A DNA stretch of 64,000 nucleotides from Halobacteriovoraceae bacterium (GCA_002707495.1 PAMZ01000014.1:101314-165313), one strand, 5' to 3'; positions 53,406 to 62,839 are shown, counted from the first letter of the stretch. Program-made: numbers and translations. Notes: generated by a model from the letters alone, not told the origin.

Positions 53406-54707
53406 CTAAACTTCTTTTAAAAGTGCTTTCACAACTTCTTCGTCACTATAAGGCGTTTTCACCCCTTTTTGATCAATATATTCCTCATGTCCCTTACCTG
53501 CAATAAGTAATACAACTGAGTCGGACTTAAACTTTTCAACAGCGTACTGAATCGCTTTCTTTCTCTTGGCAATGCGTTCAAAAGGAACACTAACTCCTGG
53601 CACGATGTCATCTATAATTGAGTTCTCATCTTCAAAGCGTGGGTTATCTGACGTCAAAATAACAAAGGATGACCATTGGCTTGCAGCTTTTCCCATTGGA
53701 GCTCTTTTAGTTTTATCTCGATCTCCACCACAGCCAAACAATGTAACTAATTGATGATCAGGGAAAGCTTCTCTTATGGATCTACCAATAGACTCAATAC
53801 CTGCAGGTGTGTGGGCAAAATCAATTACAACTTTTAAATCCCCATTTTCAAAAATATTAAACCTTCCCGGAGGAGGAGACAACTTCCGGTCCAGCAGGAT
53901 AGTAAAGCCGAGTTCCTTCAAAACACCGTTTGCAAGCCCCAAATTTTCTTGATTATAAACTGCCTTAAAAAAAGCTCCAGAAGCTTTTACAGGTTCAACG
54001 GAAATTCTTTGCTCTTTTTTAATAGCCTTTATCAAGTCAACTTGAGTTGAGGCTATCAAAAGTCTAGCTCCAGGTTTCAAGTATTCAAAAATTTTTAACT
54101 TTGCCTTAAAGTAGTCTTCCATGGAGAGGTGATAATCTAAATGATCTTGAGAAAACGATGTCCAGGCCGCAACATCCAACCTTAAACTTCCAAAGCGTTT
54201 TTGGTCAAGGGCGTGTGAGCTCATTTCAATACAAGCAACCCCGGAAAAACCAGAGAGAACTTTTCTTAAATCAACATAATCAGGGGTTGTAAGCGAGAAG
54301 TCCTTCGTTTTTTCTTCGTCTTCAAAGACGCCTAATGTACCTATAGTTTTTACCGGAATTGAATGAGCAAGGCAGAGCTGGCGAACTAAGTCTGTGACTG
54401 TCGTCTTACCATTAGTCCCAGTAATACCTATGAGTTTGAGTTTTTGATCTAGAGGGTAGAAATGATTCAATGACTCCTCTCTCATTTCCTCCCAAGTTTT
54501 GGTGCTTACGCTAGTTACACCTTTGATTTCTAAGTTTGATTCACTATTGATATAGCAATGCTTAAATTTAGCCTTTTTTAAAAAATTACTAGCACCCTCA
54601 ATCCCTGAGCTACCTAATTTAAAAAAGAGGAGTGAATCAGAATCGGAATCTTGAGCTTTCCAATGAACATCGGAATACTGGGTGAAATCAATTGATTCCC
54701 TATTCAT
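53406..54707 (-). CDS. murE: UDP-MurNAc-dipeptide ligase MurE (meso-DAP type)
   Basis: 433 aa, a little short for MurE (about 480-500), with a reduced N-terminal domain. ATP loop GTNGKTTVTDL, MSSHALDQKR, and the substrate-specificity motif DNPR in TSDNPRFED, which is associated with meso-diaminopimelate. It overlaps ftsI by 8 bp. Confidence 0.94.
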   Translation of the reverse strand: MNRESIDFTQYSDVHWKAQDSDSDSLLFFKLGSSGIEGASNFLKKAKFKHCYINSESNLEIKGVTSVSTKTWEEMREESLNHFYPLDQKLKLIGITGTNGKTTVTDLVRQLCLAHSIPVKTIGTLGVFEDEEKTKDFSLTTPDYVDLRKVLSGFSGVACIEMSSHALDQKRFGSLRLDVAAWTSFSQDHLDYHLSMEDYFKAKLKIFEYLKPGARLLIASTQVDLIKAIKKEQRISVEPVKASGAFFKAVYNQENLGLANGVLKELGFTILLDRKLSPPPGRFNIFENGDLKVVIDFAHTPAGIESIGRSIREAFPDHQLVTLFGCGGDRDKTKRAPMGKAASQWSSFVILTSDNPRFEDENSIIDDIVPGVSVPFERIAKRKKAIQYAVEKFKSDSVVLLIAGKGHEEYIDQKGVKTPYSDEEVVKALLKEV

Positions 54708-56598
54708 AAGCTGGAGGTTGAAACTCTAGTCGAACACTTGTGCCTGGACTTATCGCTGAGCCCGCCTCAGGACTTTGTCTTGTCACCACACCAAATCCTT
54801 TTATTGAGTAATCTGCTTCAATTTTTTCCAAGAGAGAGTTTGCGGAAATCTTATCAAGACCCATAAAGTTTGGCATTACACCTTTTTCTATTTTTCTTTG
54901 AGCAGACAACTTAATATGTAATGTATCTGATTCTTCTATACCTTGCTTAGACTCTGGCACCTCAAGCCTATGAATACTTTTCGTATTATATAAAATACTG
55001 CTTACAATTTTTTGAAAAATTGGCGCCGCAACTGTATTTCCATAATAACCATTTTTTGGATTATCCACATAAACATAAGTGACAAACTTCTTATCTATAT
55101 TAACGGGGTATCCAATAAAACCTGCGATATAACCAGAATATCCTCCTGTCGGATCAGACCTTTGTGCCGTACTGGTTTTACCTGCGATTTTAAATCTTTT
55201 AACCTTTGCATTAGCCCCCGTTCCATCTTCGACGGCTTCAATAAGCATATTTGTTATCGCTTCAGCTGTTCTTCTTGAAACTATTCGTTGGGATTTTATT
55301 TTCTTTTTAGAATCAACCTTTAACAGAGTTGGCTTCACGTAGTAACCACCATTTGCAAAAGCAGCATATGAAGCAAGCATCTGAATACCTGTAGTGGCCA
55401 CACCTTGGCCAAAGCTAATATTACTCAATCTTAAGGCGGAAACCTTGTCTTCAGGCTTGTCTAAAATCCCTCTAGACTCACCGGGAACCTCAATATTTGT
55501 CCTAGAACCAATCCCAAACTTTTTTAAAGTCTCATATAACTGGGGATAAGTTAGGTCGAATGCAATTTTTGTCGTACCAATATTAGAACTATTTTTAAGA
55601 ATATCGGATACAGACAACCACTCAAATACATGATTATTATCGGATTCAGTTATATAATGATTGTCGACCTTAAATCGTCCTCTTTCGCAATAATAATTGG
55701 TGTCTGGTTTCACAATATGATTTTCAAGAGCAGATGCAATTGTAAGAGTTTTAAAAATAGATCCTGGCTCAAAGGGATCGGTCACAAAGGAAATCTTCTG
55801 ATTTTTATTTCCTCTCTTTAAATTTGGATCATAAGCAGGATAGTTGGCCATGGCGAGCACTTCACCAGTCACGGCATCCATAACAGCTGCCCCCCCTCCA
55901 GAGGCTTCGGCTTTTTCCACTCCCTCTTTAAGGTATTCCTCAAGGTCTGCTTGAATATCTTTATCTATGGAAAGAACAATATCTTTTGTTCTTTTATCAA
56001 AATTGGCACTTTTAAATTTAACTGGCCTTCCCTTAGCATCCTTAAAATATTTATGGATAACTGGCTCACCTTTTAAATCTTCATTGAAGATATATTCAAT
56101 ACCCGCAAGTCCGTCGTTATCAATTCCAACAAAACCTAGTGTTTGTGCCAAAAGCTCATGGTTAGGGTAGAACCGACTAGATCGACTCTCTACTAAGACT
56201 GTTTTTAATTTTTTTATTTCCGAAACTTGTTTTTTTGTAAGTTCGATATCACGAGCGATCCAAGTGAACTTTTTTCTTTTCTTGGCTTCCTTTAAAATCT
56301 GAGTTACTTTCGCTGGCGGATATATCTCATCCAATTTATATAATTCTTTACTTAATTTTTTGTAATCCTTAGCAAAGGTAAAAAGATTATACTTTTGAAC
56401 ATTAATGGCGAGAGGATTCTTATTTCTATCCAAGATAAACCCTCTTTTAGGATAGATTTTTGTTTTCCTAATCAACTGACTTTCAGAATAAGCGATAAGT
56501 TTGTCACGACTTAAAACTTGAATATAAATTGCTTTCCCAATTACAGCTGAGAAAAGTATTAAAAAAAGAACAAAGGCTACTGCTATCTTGGCTTTCAT
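54700..56598 (-). CDS. ftsI: Septal peptidoglycan transpeptidase FtsI (PBP3) with C-terminal PASTA domain
   Basis: 632 aa. N-terminal membrane helix (about 4-26), dimerisation domain, and transpeptidase with SxxK Ser280-Lys283 (EPGSIFKTL), SSN 337-339 and KTS 474-476 (AGKTSTAQR). Residues about 572-632 form one PASTA domain, more common in Gram-positive PBPs but found in some Deltaproteobacteria-like lineages. It overlaps ftsL by 4 bp. Confidence 0.95.
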   Translation of the reverse strand: MKAKIAVAFVLFLILFSAVIGKAIYIQVLSRDKLIAYSESQLIRKTKIYPKRGFILDRNKNPLAINVQKYNLFTFAKDYKKLSKELYKLDEIYPPAKVTQILKEAKKRKKFTWIARDIELTKKQVSEIKKLKTVLVESRSSRFYPNHELLAQTLGFVGIDNDGLAGIEYIFNEDLKGEPVIHKYFKDAKGRPVKFKSANFDKRTKDIVLSIDKDIQADLEEYLKEGVEKAEASGGGAAVMDAVTGEVLAMANYPAYDPNLKRGNKNQKISFVTDPFEPGSIFKTLTIASALENHIVKPDTNYYCERGRFKVDNHYITESDNNHVFEWLSVSDILKNSSNIGTTKIAFDLTYPQLYETLKKFGIGSRTNIEVPGESRGILDKPEDKVSALRLSNISFGQGVATTGIQMLASYAAFANGGYYVKPTLLKVDSKKKIKSQRIVSRRTAEAITNMLIEAVEDGTGANAKVKRFKIAGKTSTAQRSDPTGGYSGYIAGFIGYPVNIDKKFVTYVYVDNPKNGYYGNTVAAPIFQKIVSSILYNTKSIHRLEVPESKQGIEESDTLHIKLSAQRKIEKGVMPNFMGLDKISANSLLEKIEADYSIKGFGVVTRQSPEAGSAISPGTSVRLEFQPPAYE

Positions 56599-56912
56599 TT
56601 TTTTGGTACTACAATGATATGTTTCTCATCAGGTTCCTGTAGATTGTATTTTTTTGCATAGGCTTTTAAGTTTTTGACAGATAACTCTCGAGCTTTCTTT
56701 GCTTTTAATTCTTTATTTTGAATTTTCTGAACATCAATTCTCTTGGCCAAATCATTATATTTATAGTCTTGCTCAATCCCTTTCATCCTGGTGAAAACAT
56801 AAAGAGCACCGATTATAGTGAAAACAAAGAATACTGGCATAAAAGGAGATGATTTAAGCTTAGCAATAAGCTTTTTTCCTGGGGATTGTTTAGAATAATG
56901 CCGCCTCGCCAA
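56595..56912 (-). CDS. ftsL: FtsL-like divisome protein
   Basis: 105 aa. A basic cytoplasmic tail, one membrane helix (about 25-41), and a coiled coil with lysine-rich heptads. Size, topology and place between rsmH and ftsI identify FtsL, although sequence conservation in this family is minimal. The ATGA overlap with ftsI supports complex assembly from one mRNA. Confidence 0.8.
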   Translation of the reverse strand: MARRHYSKQSPGKKLIAKLKSSPFMPVFFVFTIIGALYVFTRMKGIEQDYKYNDLAKRIDVQKIQNKELKAKKARELSVKNLKAYAKKYNLQEPDEKHIIVVPKK

Positions 56913-56929
56913 ATCTCCTCCTGAGTATT

Positions 56930-57853
56930 TTAGTCGATTTTTTGTAAAAGCCTTAGTTTAGCACTTCTAGAACGAGAATTTTCCTCCAATTCCTGCTCAG
57001 AAGGATAAATTGGCTTCTTAGTTATTATTTTAGCAGCATTTTTGTCTGATTGAAAAATTTCTTTAAATTTGTGTTTAACGATACGGTCTTCTAAAGAGTG
57101 AAAAGAGATAACCGCCAAAACCCCACCTGGAGACAAAAGATGAAACATATTTTCAAGGGAGTTCTCTAAAACCTCAAGCTCTCGATTGACAAATATCCTA
57201 AGAGCTTGGAAAGTCTTCGTGGCTGGATGGATCTTCTTGTGTCTTAAGTTAGCTGGATAAGCGTGAAAACAGATATTCTCTAGATCTTTTGTTCGCTCCA
57301 GTCTTTGCTCTCTTCTGAAACTAACAATTGCCTTAGCTATCCTTCGGGAATATCTCTCTTCACCATATTTAAAAATCATATTGGCTAAAGACTCCTCATC
57401 CAGTTCATTCAGGACTTCTGAGGCGGTATAGAACTCACCCTTATCTTGATTCATTCTCATATCTAAAAAAGCATCTTCTCTAAAAGAGAATCCTCGTTCG
57501 AAATCATCAAAGTGATGAGATGAAACACCAAGATCCATAACAATGCCATCAAGCTTTTTATCTGAGTGATCTTTTTGAAACCACTGAGGAAAATCGTTAA
57601 AGTTCATTTTCACAAGAGTCATTGATTCTGACTTCCCACGCTCTTTGATTAATTTATAACCATTATCTAGGGCATCATTATCTTGATCGACAGAAAAAAT
57701 ATGGGCATCAGCAAATGATTCTGCCATGGCAAAGCTATGTCCCCCGCCACCGAAAGTCATATCTCCAAAATATTTTTGAGTTGAAGTTTCGTTTTTAAAG
57801 GCTTCTAGAACTTCTTTTAATAAAACAGAATAATGAGATGTGTACTCCCCCAC
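56930..57853 (-). CDS. rsmH: 16S rRNA (cytosine-1402-N4)-methyltransferase RsmH (MraW)
   Basis: 307 aa. Start HYSVLLKEVLEAF, SAM loop MTFGGGGHSFAM, VMDLGVSSHHFDDFERGFSFR, ATKTFQALRIFVNRELE, and VISFHSLEDRIVK are typical. First gene of the dcw cluster; mraZ, usually just upstream, is absent and mtaP takes the position 11 bp away. Confidence 0.96.
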   Translation of the reverse strand: MGEYTSHYSVLLKEVLEAFKNETSTQKYFGDMTFGGGGHSFAMAESFADAHIFSVDQDNDALDNGYKLIKERGKSESMTLVKMNFNDFPQWFQKDHSDKKLDGIVMDLGVSSHHFDDFERGFSFREDAFLDMRMNQDKGEFYTASEVLNELDEESLANMIFKYGEERYSRRIAKAIVSFRREQRLERTKDLENICFHAYPANLRHKKIHPATKTFQALRIFVNRELEVLENSLENMFHLLSPGGVLAVISFHSLEDRIVKHKFKEIFQSDKNAAKIITKKPIYPSEQELEENSRSRSAKLRLLQKID

Positions 57854-57864
57854 GTAGACTACTT

Positions 57865-58707
57865 TTATGAACGCGTAAGAACGTCAATAATTTCTCGGTT
57901 TTCCTTTGAAATCATTTCCGGTTTAGTGACAACAGCATAAGCATTTTCTGGTGTGAATTCAATCGGAGTATCAGTAAGGCTTGGAATGATTTTACTTACA
58001 AAGTCTTGAGCCGCTTGGTAGTTTCTGGCCATAACCTTCATGATCTCTTCCAAGGTGCAATGCTCTTCTTTCCAACAATCATAATCCGTCACCATAGCAA
58101 CCGTTGCATAAGCAATTCCAGCTTCTTTCGCGAGATAAGCTTCTGGAACATTCGTCATACCTATGACATCGCAACCAAAGGATCGATATAGTTCAGACTC
58201 TGCTCGAGAAGAAAATTGTGGCCCCTCAATACAGATATAGGTTCCGTTAATATGAGTTTTTACATCTACAGTCTTAAGAACTTCAGCCATGCGGGTTTGG
58301 AGAGATTTCTCAACTGGATAAGCAACTGAAACATGTCCAACCGCTCCTTTTCCAAAAAAGCTTCTCTCTCTCTGCCCCTTGGTCCAATCAATAAATTGAT
58401 CGGGAAGGACAAAGTCGTTAGGTGCATACTCTTCTTTTAGAGAGCCAACGGCCGAGATTGAAATAATATTTTTAACTCCTAAAGTCTTTAAAGCATAAAT
58501 ATTAGCTCGGTAATTTACTTCTGAAGGAGTGATGGAGTGACCCTCACCATGTCTTGGTAAGAAGTAGAACTCTTTTCCACTTATAGATATTTTTTTAACC
58601 GTGGAGCTTGGCTTTCCAAAAGGAGTTTCAATAGCAATTTCTTCGATAACACTCGCCGACTCTAGATTATAGACTCCACTTCCACCGATGATTGCTATAT
58701 GACTCAT
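57865..58707 (-). CDS. mtnP: S-methyl-5'-thioadenosine phosphorylase
   Basis: 280 aa purine nucleoside phosphorylase family. IAIIGGSGVYNL, LPRHGEGHSITPSEVNYRANIYAL (partly shown), CIEGPQFSSRAES, GMTNVPEAYLAKEAGI and TDYDCW: the last two identify MTAP rather than PNP. It salvages adenine and methylthioribose from polyamine/SAM by-products. It lies between the dksA-like gene (21 bp) and rsmH (11 bp). Confidence 0.92.
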   Translation of the reverse strand: MSHIAIIGGSGVYNLESASVIEEIAIETPFGKPSSTVKKISISGKEFYFLPRHGEGHSITPSEVNYRANIYALKTLGVKNIISISAVGSLKEEYAPNDFVLPDQFIDWTKGQRERSFFGKGAVGHVSVAYPVEKSLQTRMAEVLKTVDVKTHINGTYICIEGPQFSSRAESELYRSFGCDVIGMTNVPEAYLAKEAGIAYATVAMVTDYDCWKEEHCTLEEIMKVMARNYQAAQDFVSKIIPSLTDTPIEFTPENAYAVVTKPEMISKENREIIDVLTRS

Positions 58708-58728
58708 GCCTTGCTCCTTAGGTTACTC

Positions 58729-59142
58729 TTAAGCAAGAGTAACTGTTTTTCCTAGTGACTTAGATTGACGACCTATGAAATTTCCAAGTTCTTCTCTCTC
58801 AGCCTCGTCTTTACAAGCAATACAAAGTTCTGCTGTAGGCCTAGCAAGGAGCCTTTCAAACTTTATAGTGGCACCACAGTCCTCACAAACTCCATAGTCT
58901 TCGCTATTTATTTTTTCAAGAGCCTTCTGAAGCTTTTTTACGTAAAACAAATCTCTATTTCTAAAGCGTAACATTTGCGCTCTTTCATACTCAGTCGAAG
59001 CTTGATCTACTTCATCTGGTCTATCTTCTGTTTTTACGAAGTATCTTTCACGATCTTCGTCTGAAAAATTCTTTAAAATTCGATCTCTCTCTTCTGTGAT
59101 CTTTTCCGTTAATGTCTTAACTTCTCTCTTCTTAAGTGTCAT
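58729..59142 (-). CDS. dksA: DksA/TraR-family zinc-finger transcription factor
   Basis: 137 aa. A long coiled coil with acidic tip region (about 15-80) precedes a C4 zinc finger (C86, C89, C107, C110; CEDCG...CIAC) and a helical tail. DksA-type proteins enter the RNA polymerase secondary channel and act with ppGpp. Acidic residues at the coil turn are present (RPDEVDQAS), compatible with a true DksA function, but TraR-like paralogues look similar. Confidence 0.88.
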   Translation of the reverse strand: MTLKKREVKTLTEKITEERDRILKNFSDEDRERYFVKTEDRPDEVDQASTEYERAQMLRFRNRDLFYVKKLQKALEKINSEDYGVCEDCGATIKFERLLARPTAELCIACKDEAEREELGNFIGRQSKSLGKTVTLA

Positions 59143-59154
59143 TGAGGGCTCCTT

Positions 59155-59742
59155 TTAAAGTCCACCTTTTATATTTAGTAAAACATGCTTACTAATAGAT
59201 TTTAATGTTTCAAAGACTCCCTCACCATTGAGCGCGCTTGCCTCAAAGGATGGAAAGTCATAATTATTTAACTTTTTTTCTAACTCTTGTATGGAAGCTG
59301 TATTGGGAAGATCTCTTTTATTCCACTGCATAACAACGGGAATTTTTTCAATATCGTATCCTTGTTCCAGAAGATTTTTCTTTAAGCCTTCAAAGCTCTC
59401 AAGATTTGCTTCCATTTTATCTACTTGAGAGTCTGCTACAAAGACAACTCCATCAACCCCTCTGAGAATTAATTTTCGAGAGGCTTCATAGATAACTTGC
59501 CCAGGGACAGTGTAGAGGTGCATACGAGTTTTAAACCCTCTAATCTCTGCAAGATCTAAAGGCAGAAAATCAAAGAAAAGTGTTCTCTCATTTTCTGTAT
59601 TGAGAGTGACCATTTTACCTTTATTATTTCCAGCAGTGCGTTTATAAACATGTTGAATATTAGTCGTCTTTCCTCCAAGTCCTGGTCCGTAATAGACGAT
59701 CTTACAATTCACTTCTTTAGTATGATAGTTTACAAAAGACAT
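59155..59742 (-). CDS. mglA: MglA-type Ras-like polarity GTPase
   Basis: 195 aa. P-loop GPGLGGKTTN (19-28), TVPGQ switch II (TVPG instead of DTAG, a hallmark of MglA), WNKRDL base-recognition motif, and the characteristic beginning SFVNYHTKEVNCKIVYYGPG. MglA sets cell polarity for type IV pili and gliding in Myxococcus, and in Bdellovibrio it is needed for pilus-dependent prey entry. It shares one base with the stop of the upstream Roadblock gene. The pilB/pilT genes in this window are plausible downstream machinery. Confidence 0.95.
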   Translation of the reverse strand: MSFVNYHTKEVNCKIVYYGPGLGGKTTNIQHVYKRTAGNNKGKMVTLNTENERTLFFDFLPLDLAEIRGFKTRMHLYTVPGQVIYEASRKLILRGVDGVVFVADSQVDKMEANLESFEGLKKNLLEQGYDIEKIPVVMQWNKRDLPNTASIQELEKKLNNYDFPSFEASALNGEGVFETLKSISKHVLLNIKGGL

Positions 59743-60215
59743 TAGATACCACTCACTTGAAACATGCGATCGATTTCTTCATCCGTAATATCTTCAAACA
59801 GATAACCTTCTCTGTTCTCAGCTTTGGTTCTTTTGAAACTACTCATATAAATTTCGATATTAGATTTAATAAGTCTCATTTGGTTTTTAAGTTTTCCCGG
59901 ATTAAGCTCTTTATTATAGATCGCGCTTAAAAAATATGTTTCTCCAAAAATCACAAGAGGAAGAACGTAGACTCCCTGGTCACTGCTATCAAATGCCAAA
60001 CGATATTCATTAAATGATTCTTTATTTGTAACTTGAGTTGAAAGAGATTCTGAGGCCTGCCAAAGTCCACTAATAAGAGCTCCAATAGTGACGCTAGCTT
60101 TACCGCGATTAGAAAAAACGGGGATACCATCTTTTCGTATGATCGAAATATCTTCAGCGAGCCGATCATACTCATTCTCAAAAAAGAAATCCTTCAAGTG
60201 AGAATTCAAGTTCAT
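59742..60215 (-). CDS. Roadblock/LC7-domain protein (MglB-like partner of MglA)
   Basis: 157 aa. ISIIRKDGIPVFSNRG, VTIGALISGLWQASESLS and YVLPLVIFGETYFLSAIYN follow the strand-helix order of Roadblock/LC7 domains such as MglB, the GAP of MglA. A C-terminal 35-residue acidic/basic tail is extra. One-base overlaps with recR and mglA indicate coupled synthesis. Divergent from Myxococcus MglB, so GAP activity is unproven. Confidence 0.78.
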   Translation of the reverse strand: MNLNSHLKDFFFENEYDRLAEDISIIRKDGIPVFSNRGKASVTIGALISGLWQASESLSTQVTNKESFNEYRLAFDSSDQGVYVLPLVIFGETYFLSAIYNKELNPGKLKNQMRLIKSNIEIYMSSFKRTKAENREGYLFEDITDEEIDRMFQVSGI

Positions 60216-60805
60216 TAAATTTGTTTCCTATTCTCCATGGCTTTAGAAATCGTAAGGGGATCTAGATGCTCTAAAGACCCTCCCATAGGGATTCCAAAAC
60301 CAATTCTCTCTATGTGGACACCTTGTAGCAGTTGCTTAATATAAGAACAAGTTGCATCGCCTTCAACCGAAGGATTAATCGCTAAAATTAAGTTTTCAAC
60401 ATTAAATTTATTGACTCGATCAACCAGTTTTTCAATCCTTAGCTGCTTGGGTCCGACTCCCATTAAGGGATTTAAAACGCCACCTAAAACGTGATAAGTA
60501 CCGCTAAAGCCCTCGCTTTTTTCTATGGCGATTAGATCACTTATATTTTCCACCACACAAATAAAACGAGCTTCACGTCTATTTTCATTTGAGCAGATAT
60601 CGCAAATATCTTGGTCGCTGTAAAGGCCACATTCACCACATTTTTTAATTTCTTTTAAGCCTTGAATAGAGTCTGCAAACTGAGCCAAATCTTGCGCATC
60701 CCAATTCACCATAGACATAATCTGACGCAATGCTGTCTTTCTTCCAACACCTGGGAGTTTTGCAAAAGACTCCACGGCATCGTTAATAGACTCAGGAAGC
60801 TTCAT
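60215..60805 (-). CDS. recR: Recombination protein RecR
   Basis: 196 aa. Helix-hairpin-helix LPGVGRKTALRQ, C4 zinc finger (CGECGLYS and CDIC), Toprim domain with VVENISDLIAIE and NPSVEGDATCSYI. It acts with RecF/RecO in gap repair. ybaB-recR-dnaX grouping is common. Confidence 0.95.
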   Translation of the reverse strand: MKLPESINDAVESFAKLPGVGRKTALRQIMSMVNWDAQDLAQFADSIQGLKEIKKCGECGLYSDQDICDICSNENRREARFICVVENISDLIAIEKSEGFSGTYHVLGGVLNPLMGVGPKQLRIEKLVDRVNKFNVENLILAINPSVEGDATCSYIKQLLQGVHIERIGFGIPMGGSLEHLDPLTISKAMENRKQI

Positions 60806-60809
60806 AAAA

Positions 60810-61127
60810 CTAAAACATCCCTGGGATATTCAATCCACCAGTGATTTTACTCATAGCACTTGAAACCGTCTCAGAGGATTCTGTCATAGCCTGATTAATG
60901 GCAACTTTAACCATATCCTCAAGAACTTCAACATCACTAGGGTCAACGCATTCTGGATTAATTTTTAGATTTAAGAGTTCCTGTTTACCATTAACGGTAA
61001 CTGAGACCATGCCACCGCCTGCGCTTCCTTGAAACTCTCTCGCTTCAAGTTCTTTTTGCAAAGTTGCCATCTTAGCTTGCATTTGCTGCGCTTGTTTCAT
61101 GAGCTTACCCATATTGGCCATCATCAA
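60810..61127 (-). CDS. ybaB: YbaB/EbfC-family nucleoid-associated protein
   Basis: 105 aa. N-terminal MGKLMKQAQQMQAKMATLQKEL helical region (shown in part), FQGSAGGGMVSVTVNGK, and a helix with VAINQAMTES. It forms a tweezer-shaped dimer binding DNA. Located between dnaX (8 bp) and recR (4 bp). Confidence 0.95.
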   Translation of the reverse strand: MMMANMGKLMKQAQQMQAKMATLQKELEAREFQGSAGGGMVSVTVNGKQELLNLKINPECVDPSDVEVLEDMVKVAINQAMTESSETVSSAMSKITGGLNIPGMF

Positions 61128-61135
61128 TCCTTTAG

Positions 61136-62776
61136 TTAGTTCTTGCCGCTTAAAACGACTTTATCAACTTTTGTGTTAAAGATCTTTTCTGCATCTTTAA
61201 CAAATTTATTATTTAAAATTTCATTTCTCATGTGTTCTTTTTCTTGTGCAATTCGATCTTCTTGCAATTCGACTGTACTTTTAAAATTTGTTTCTTGGCT
61301 TGCTTCTTCTGTGAGAAGTTTAAAATTAATCTGTAGCCCTTCATCTCCAAGATAAGTTCTTAAATAGCCCGTTAATTTTTGGCGATTGTCACCTTCATTG
61401 AGAACATCGTGAAAAATTTTGGAATCCATTTGAAAAGAGATTTCAACTGACTCCCCTCCTGTAAAAGCATCAGAAGCTGTAATATTTCCTCTCTCTACAT
61501 TGAGAGACAAAGCTCTATTTTCTTGTGCGAGATAAGTTAAAAAGCCATCCCAATTTTTTTCTACTTCCTGAACAACAATAGGCTCTGAGACTTCGATAGG
61601 CTCAGAAACTTCAATTGGTTTGGGATCTTCCACAGCCTTTGTTTCTACGACAAGTTCAGTCTTTTTTTTTACAGGCATTGGTTCTTGAACACCTAAAATT
61701 TGATCTCGCAGGCAAGTCTTAGTTAAAACAAATCCCAAACTTTGTTCTGGTTGAAGTGACTTTAAGGCCCAATCGAAATCTTTACTTAAAGATTCATACA
61801 ACCAAACAATTTCAGTAAGTGAGATACCTTGAAGATCTTCTTCAGAGTAAACAGAGGTTACGATATTGCCCTGGTCATCAATGCCATCAATTAATTTATA
61901 AAGTTCCTCTAGAACTTGCTGGGCCAAAACTTTTAGATCGACGTTTTGATCAAGTGCCTCTCGATAGGAATTACTTACGGCTGTTTTATTTTTTACTAAT
62001 ATTGAAGATACGATTTTATAAAGAGCTGCATTACTAACAAGACCTAGGGCTTGACTCATATCCTCTTCTCTAATCATCTCTCCGGAGGAGAGACTTATGA
62101 CTTGATCTAGAATTGATAGAGAGTCTCGAACTGAACCTCTGGCATATTTTGCTATGGCTTCAAGTACGCTTAGACCTTCAACTTTGATTTCTTCCTTTGA
62201 AAGAATATTCGAAAGGTGATCTTTTATGATATCAACCGAAACATTTTTAAAATCAAGTCGCTGACAGCGAGATAAAACTGTTCCCAAAAGTTTTTGCGGA
62301 TCAGTCGTCGCAAAGATAAAAACCACATGAGCTGGCGGCTCTTCCAAGGTTTTTAAAAGTGCATTAAAGGCATTCACTGTGAGCATATGCACTTCATCCA
62401 CAACATAGACTTTGAACTTCCCGCTAGTTGGAAGATATTGAACGTTTTCAATTAACTCTCTTACATCTTCAACACTATTGTTAGAAGCACCATCAATTTC
62501 AATATAATCAATTGATTGTGAACGATCGACCGCTGTACAAGCATCACAAGTTAAACAAGGTTCCGAATTTTCCCCAAGATTAAGGCAGCGAATAGCCTTA
62601 GCAAAGATTCTTGCTATGGTTGTTTTTCCAACACCACGAGTTCCGGTCAAGAGATAAGCATGAGCAACCTTACCTGTCTTCACAGAATTTTTAAGAGTTC
62701 TGGTAATGTGATCCTGGCCTATAACCTCAGAAAAAGTTTTAGGTCTCCACTTACGTGCAAGAACTTGATAACTCAA
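61136..62776 (-). CDS. dnaX: DNA polymerase III subunits gamma/tau
   Basis: 546 aa from TTG 62776 (followed by SYQVLARKWRP, the standard N-terminus), with AGAGGAAAA upstream; an earlier TTG at 62839 would add 21 unrelated residues overlapping the promoter. Walker A GTRGVGKTT at about 45-53, C4 zinc site (CLNLGENSEPCLTCDAC), Walker B YVVDEVHML, SRC sensor motif LGTVLSRCQR, then a Pro/Glu/Val repeat linker and C-terminal tau-like domain. No obvious slippery frameshift site was searched in detail. Confidence 0.94.
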   Translation of the reverse strand: MSYQVLARKWRPKTFSEVIGQDHITRTLKNSVKTGKVAHAYLLTGTRGVGKTTIARIFAKAIRCLNLGENSEPCLTCDACTAVDRSQSIDYIEIDGASNNSVEDVRELIENVQYLPTSGKFKVYVVDEVHMLTVNAFNALLKTLEEPPAHVVFIFATTDPQKLLGTVLSRCQRLDFKNVSVDIIKDHLSNILSKEEIKVEGLSVLEAIAKYARGSVRDSLSILDQVISLSSGEMIREEDMSQALGLVSNAALYKIVSSILVKNKTAVSNSYREALDQNVDLKVLAQQVLEELYKLIDGIDDQGNIVTSVYSEEDLQGISLTEIVWLYESLSKDFDWALKSLQPEQSLGFVLTKTCLRDQILGVQEPMPVKKKTELVVETKAVEDPKPIEVSEPIEVSEPIVVQEVEKNWDGFLTYLAQENRALSLNVERGNITASDAFTGGESVEISFQMDSKIFHDVLNEGDNRQKLTGYLRTYLGDEGLQINFKLLTEEASQETNFKSTVELQEDRIAQEKEHMRNEILNNKFVKDAEKIFNTKVDKVVLSGKN

Positions 62777-62810
62777 CGCGTTTTCCTCTCTAATCTCTCT
62801 AACTAGCGCC

Positions 62811-62839
62811 AAATTAAAGGCTGCGGGTGTCAATGTCAA
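62811..62839 (-). promoter_or_regulatory. Probable promoter of the dnaX run
   Basis: TTGACA (62839-62834; a second TTGACA follows immediately in tandem) and TAATTT (62816-62811) with a 17-bp spacer, about 35 bp before the TTG start of dnaX. The -35 is perfect, the -10 poor. Confidence 0.45.

Noticed and set aside
62777..62839. Longer dnaX starting at TTG 62839
   Set aside because: Adds 21 residues with no match to DnaX N-termini and would begin within the -35 element; TTG 62776 has a ribosome-binding site and the family N-terminus.
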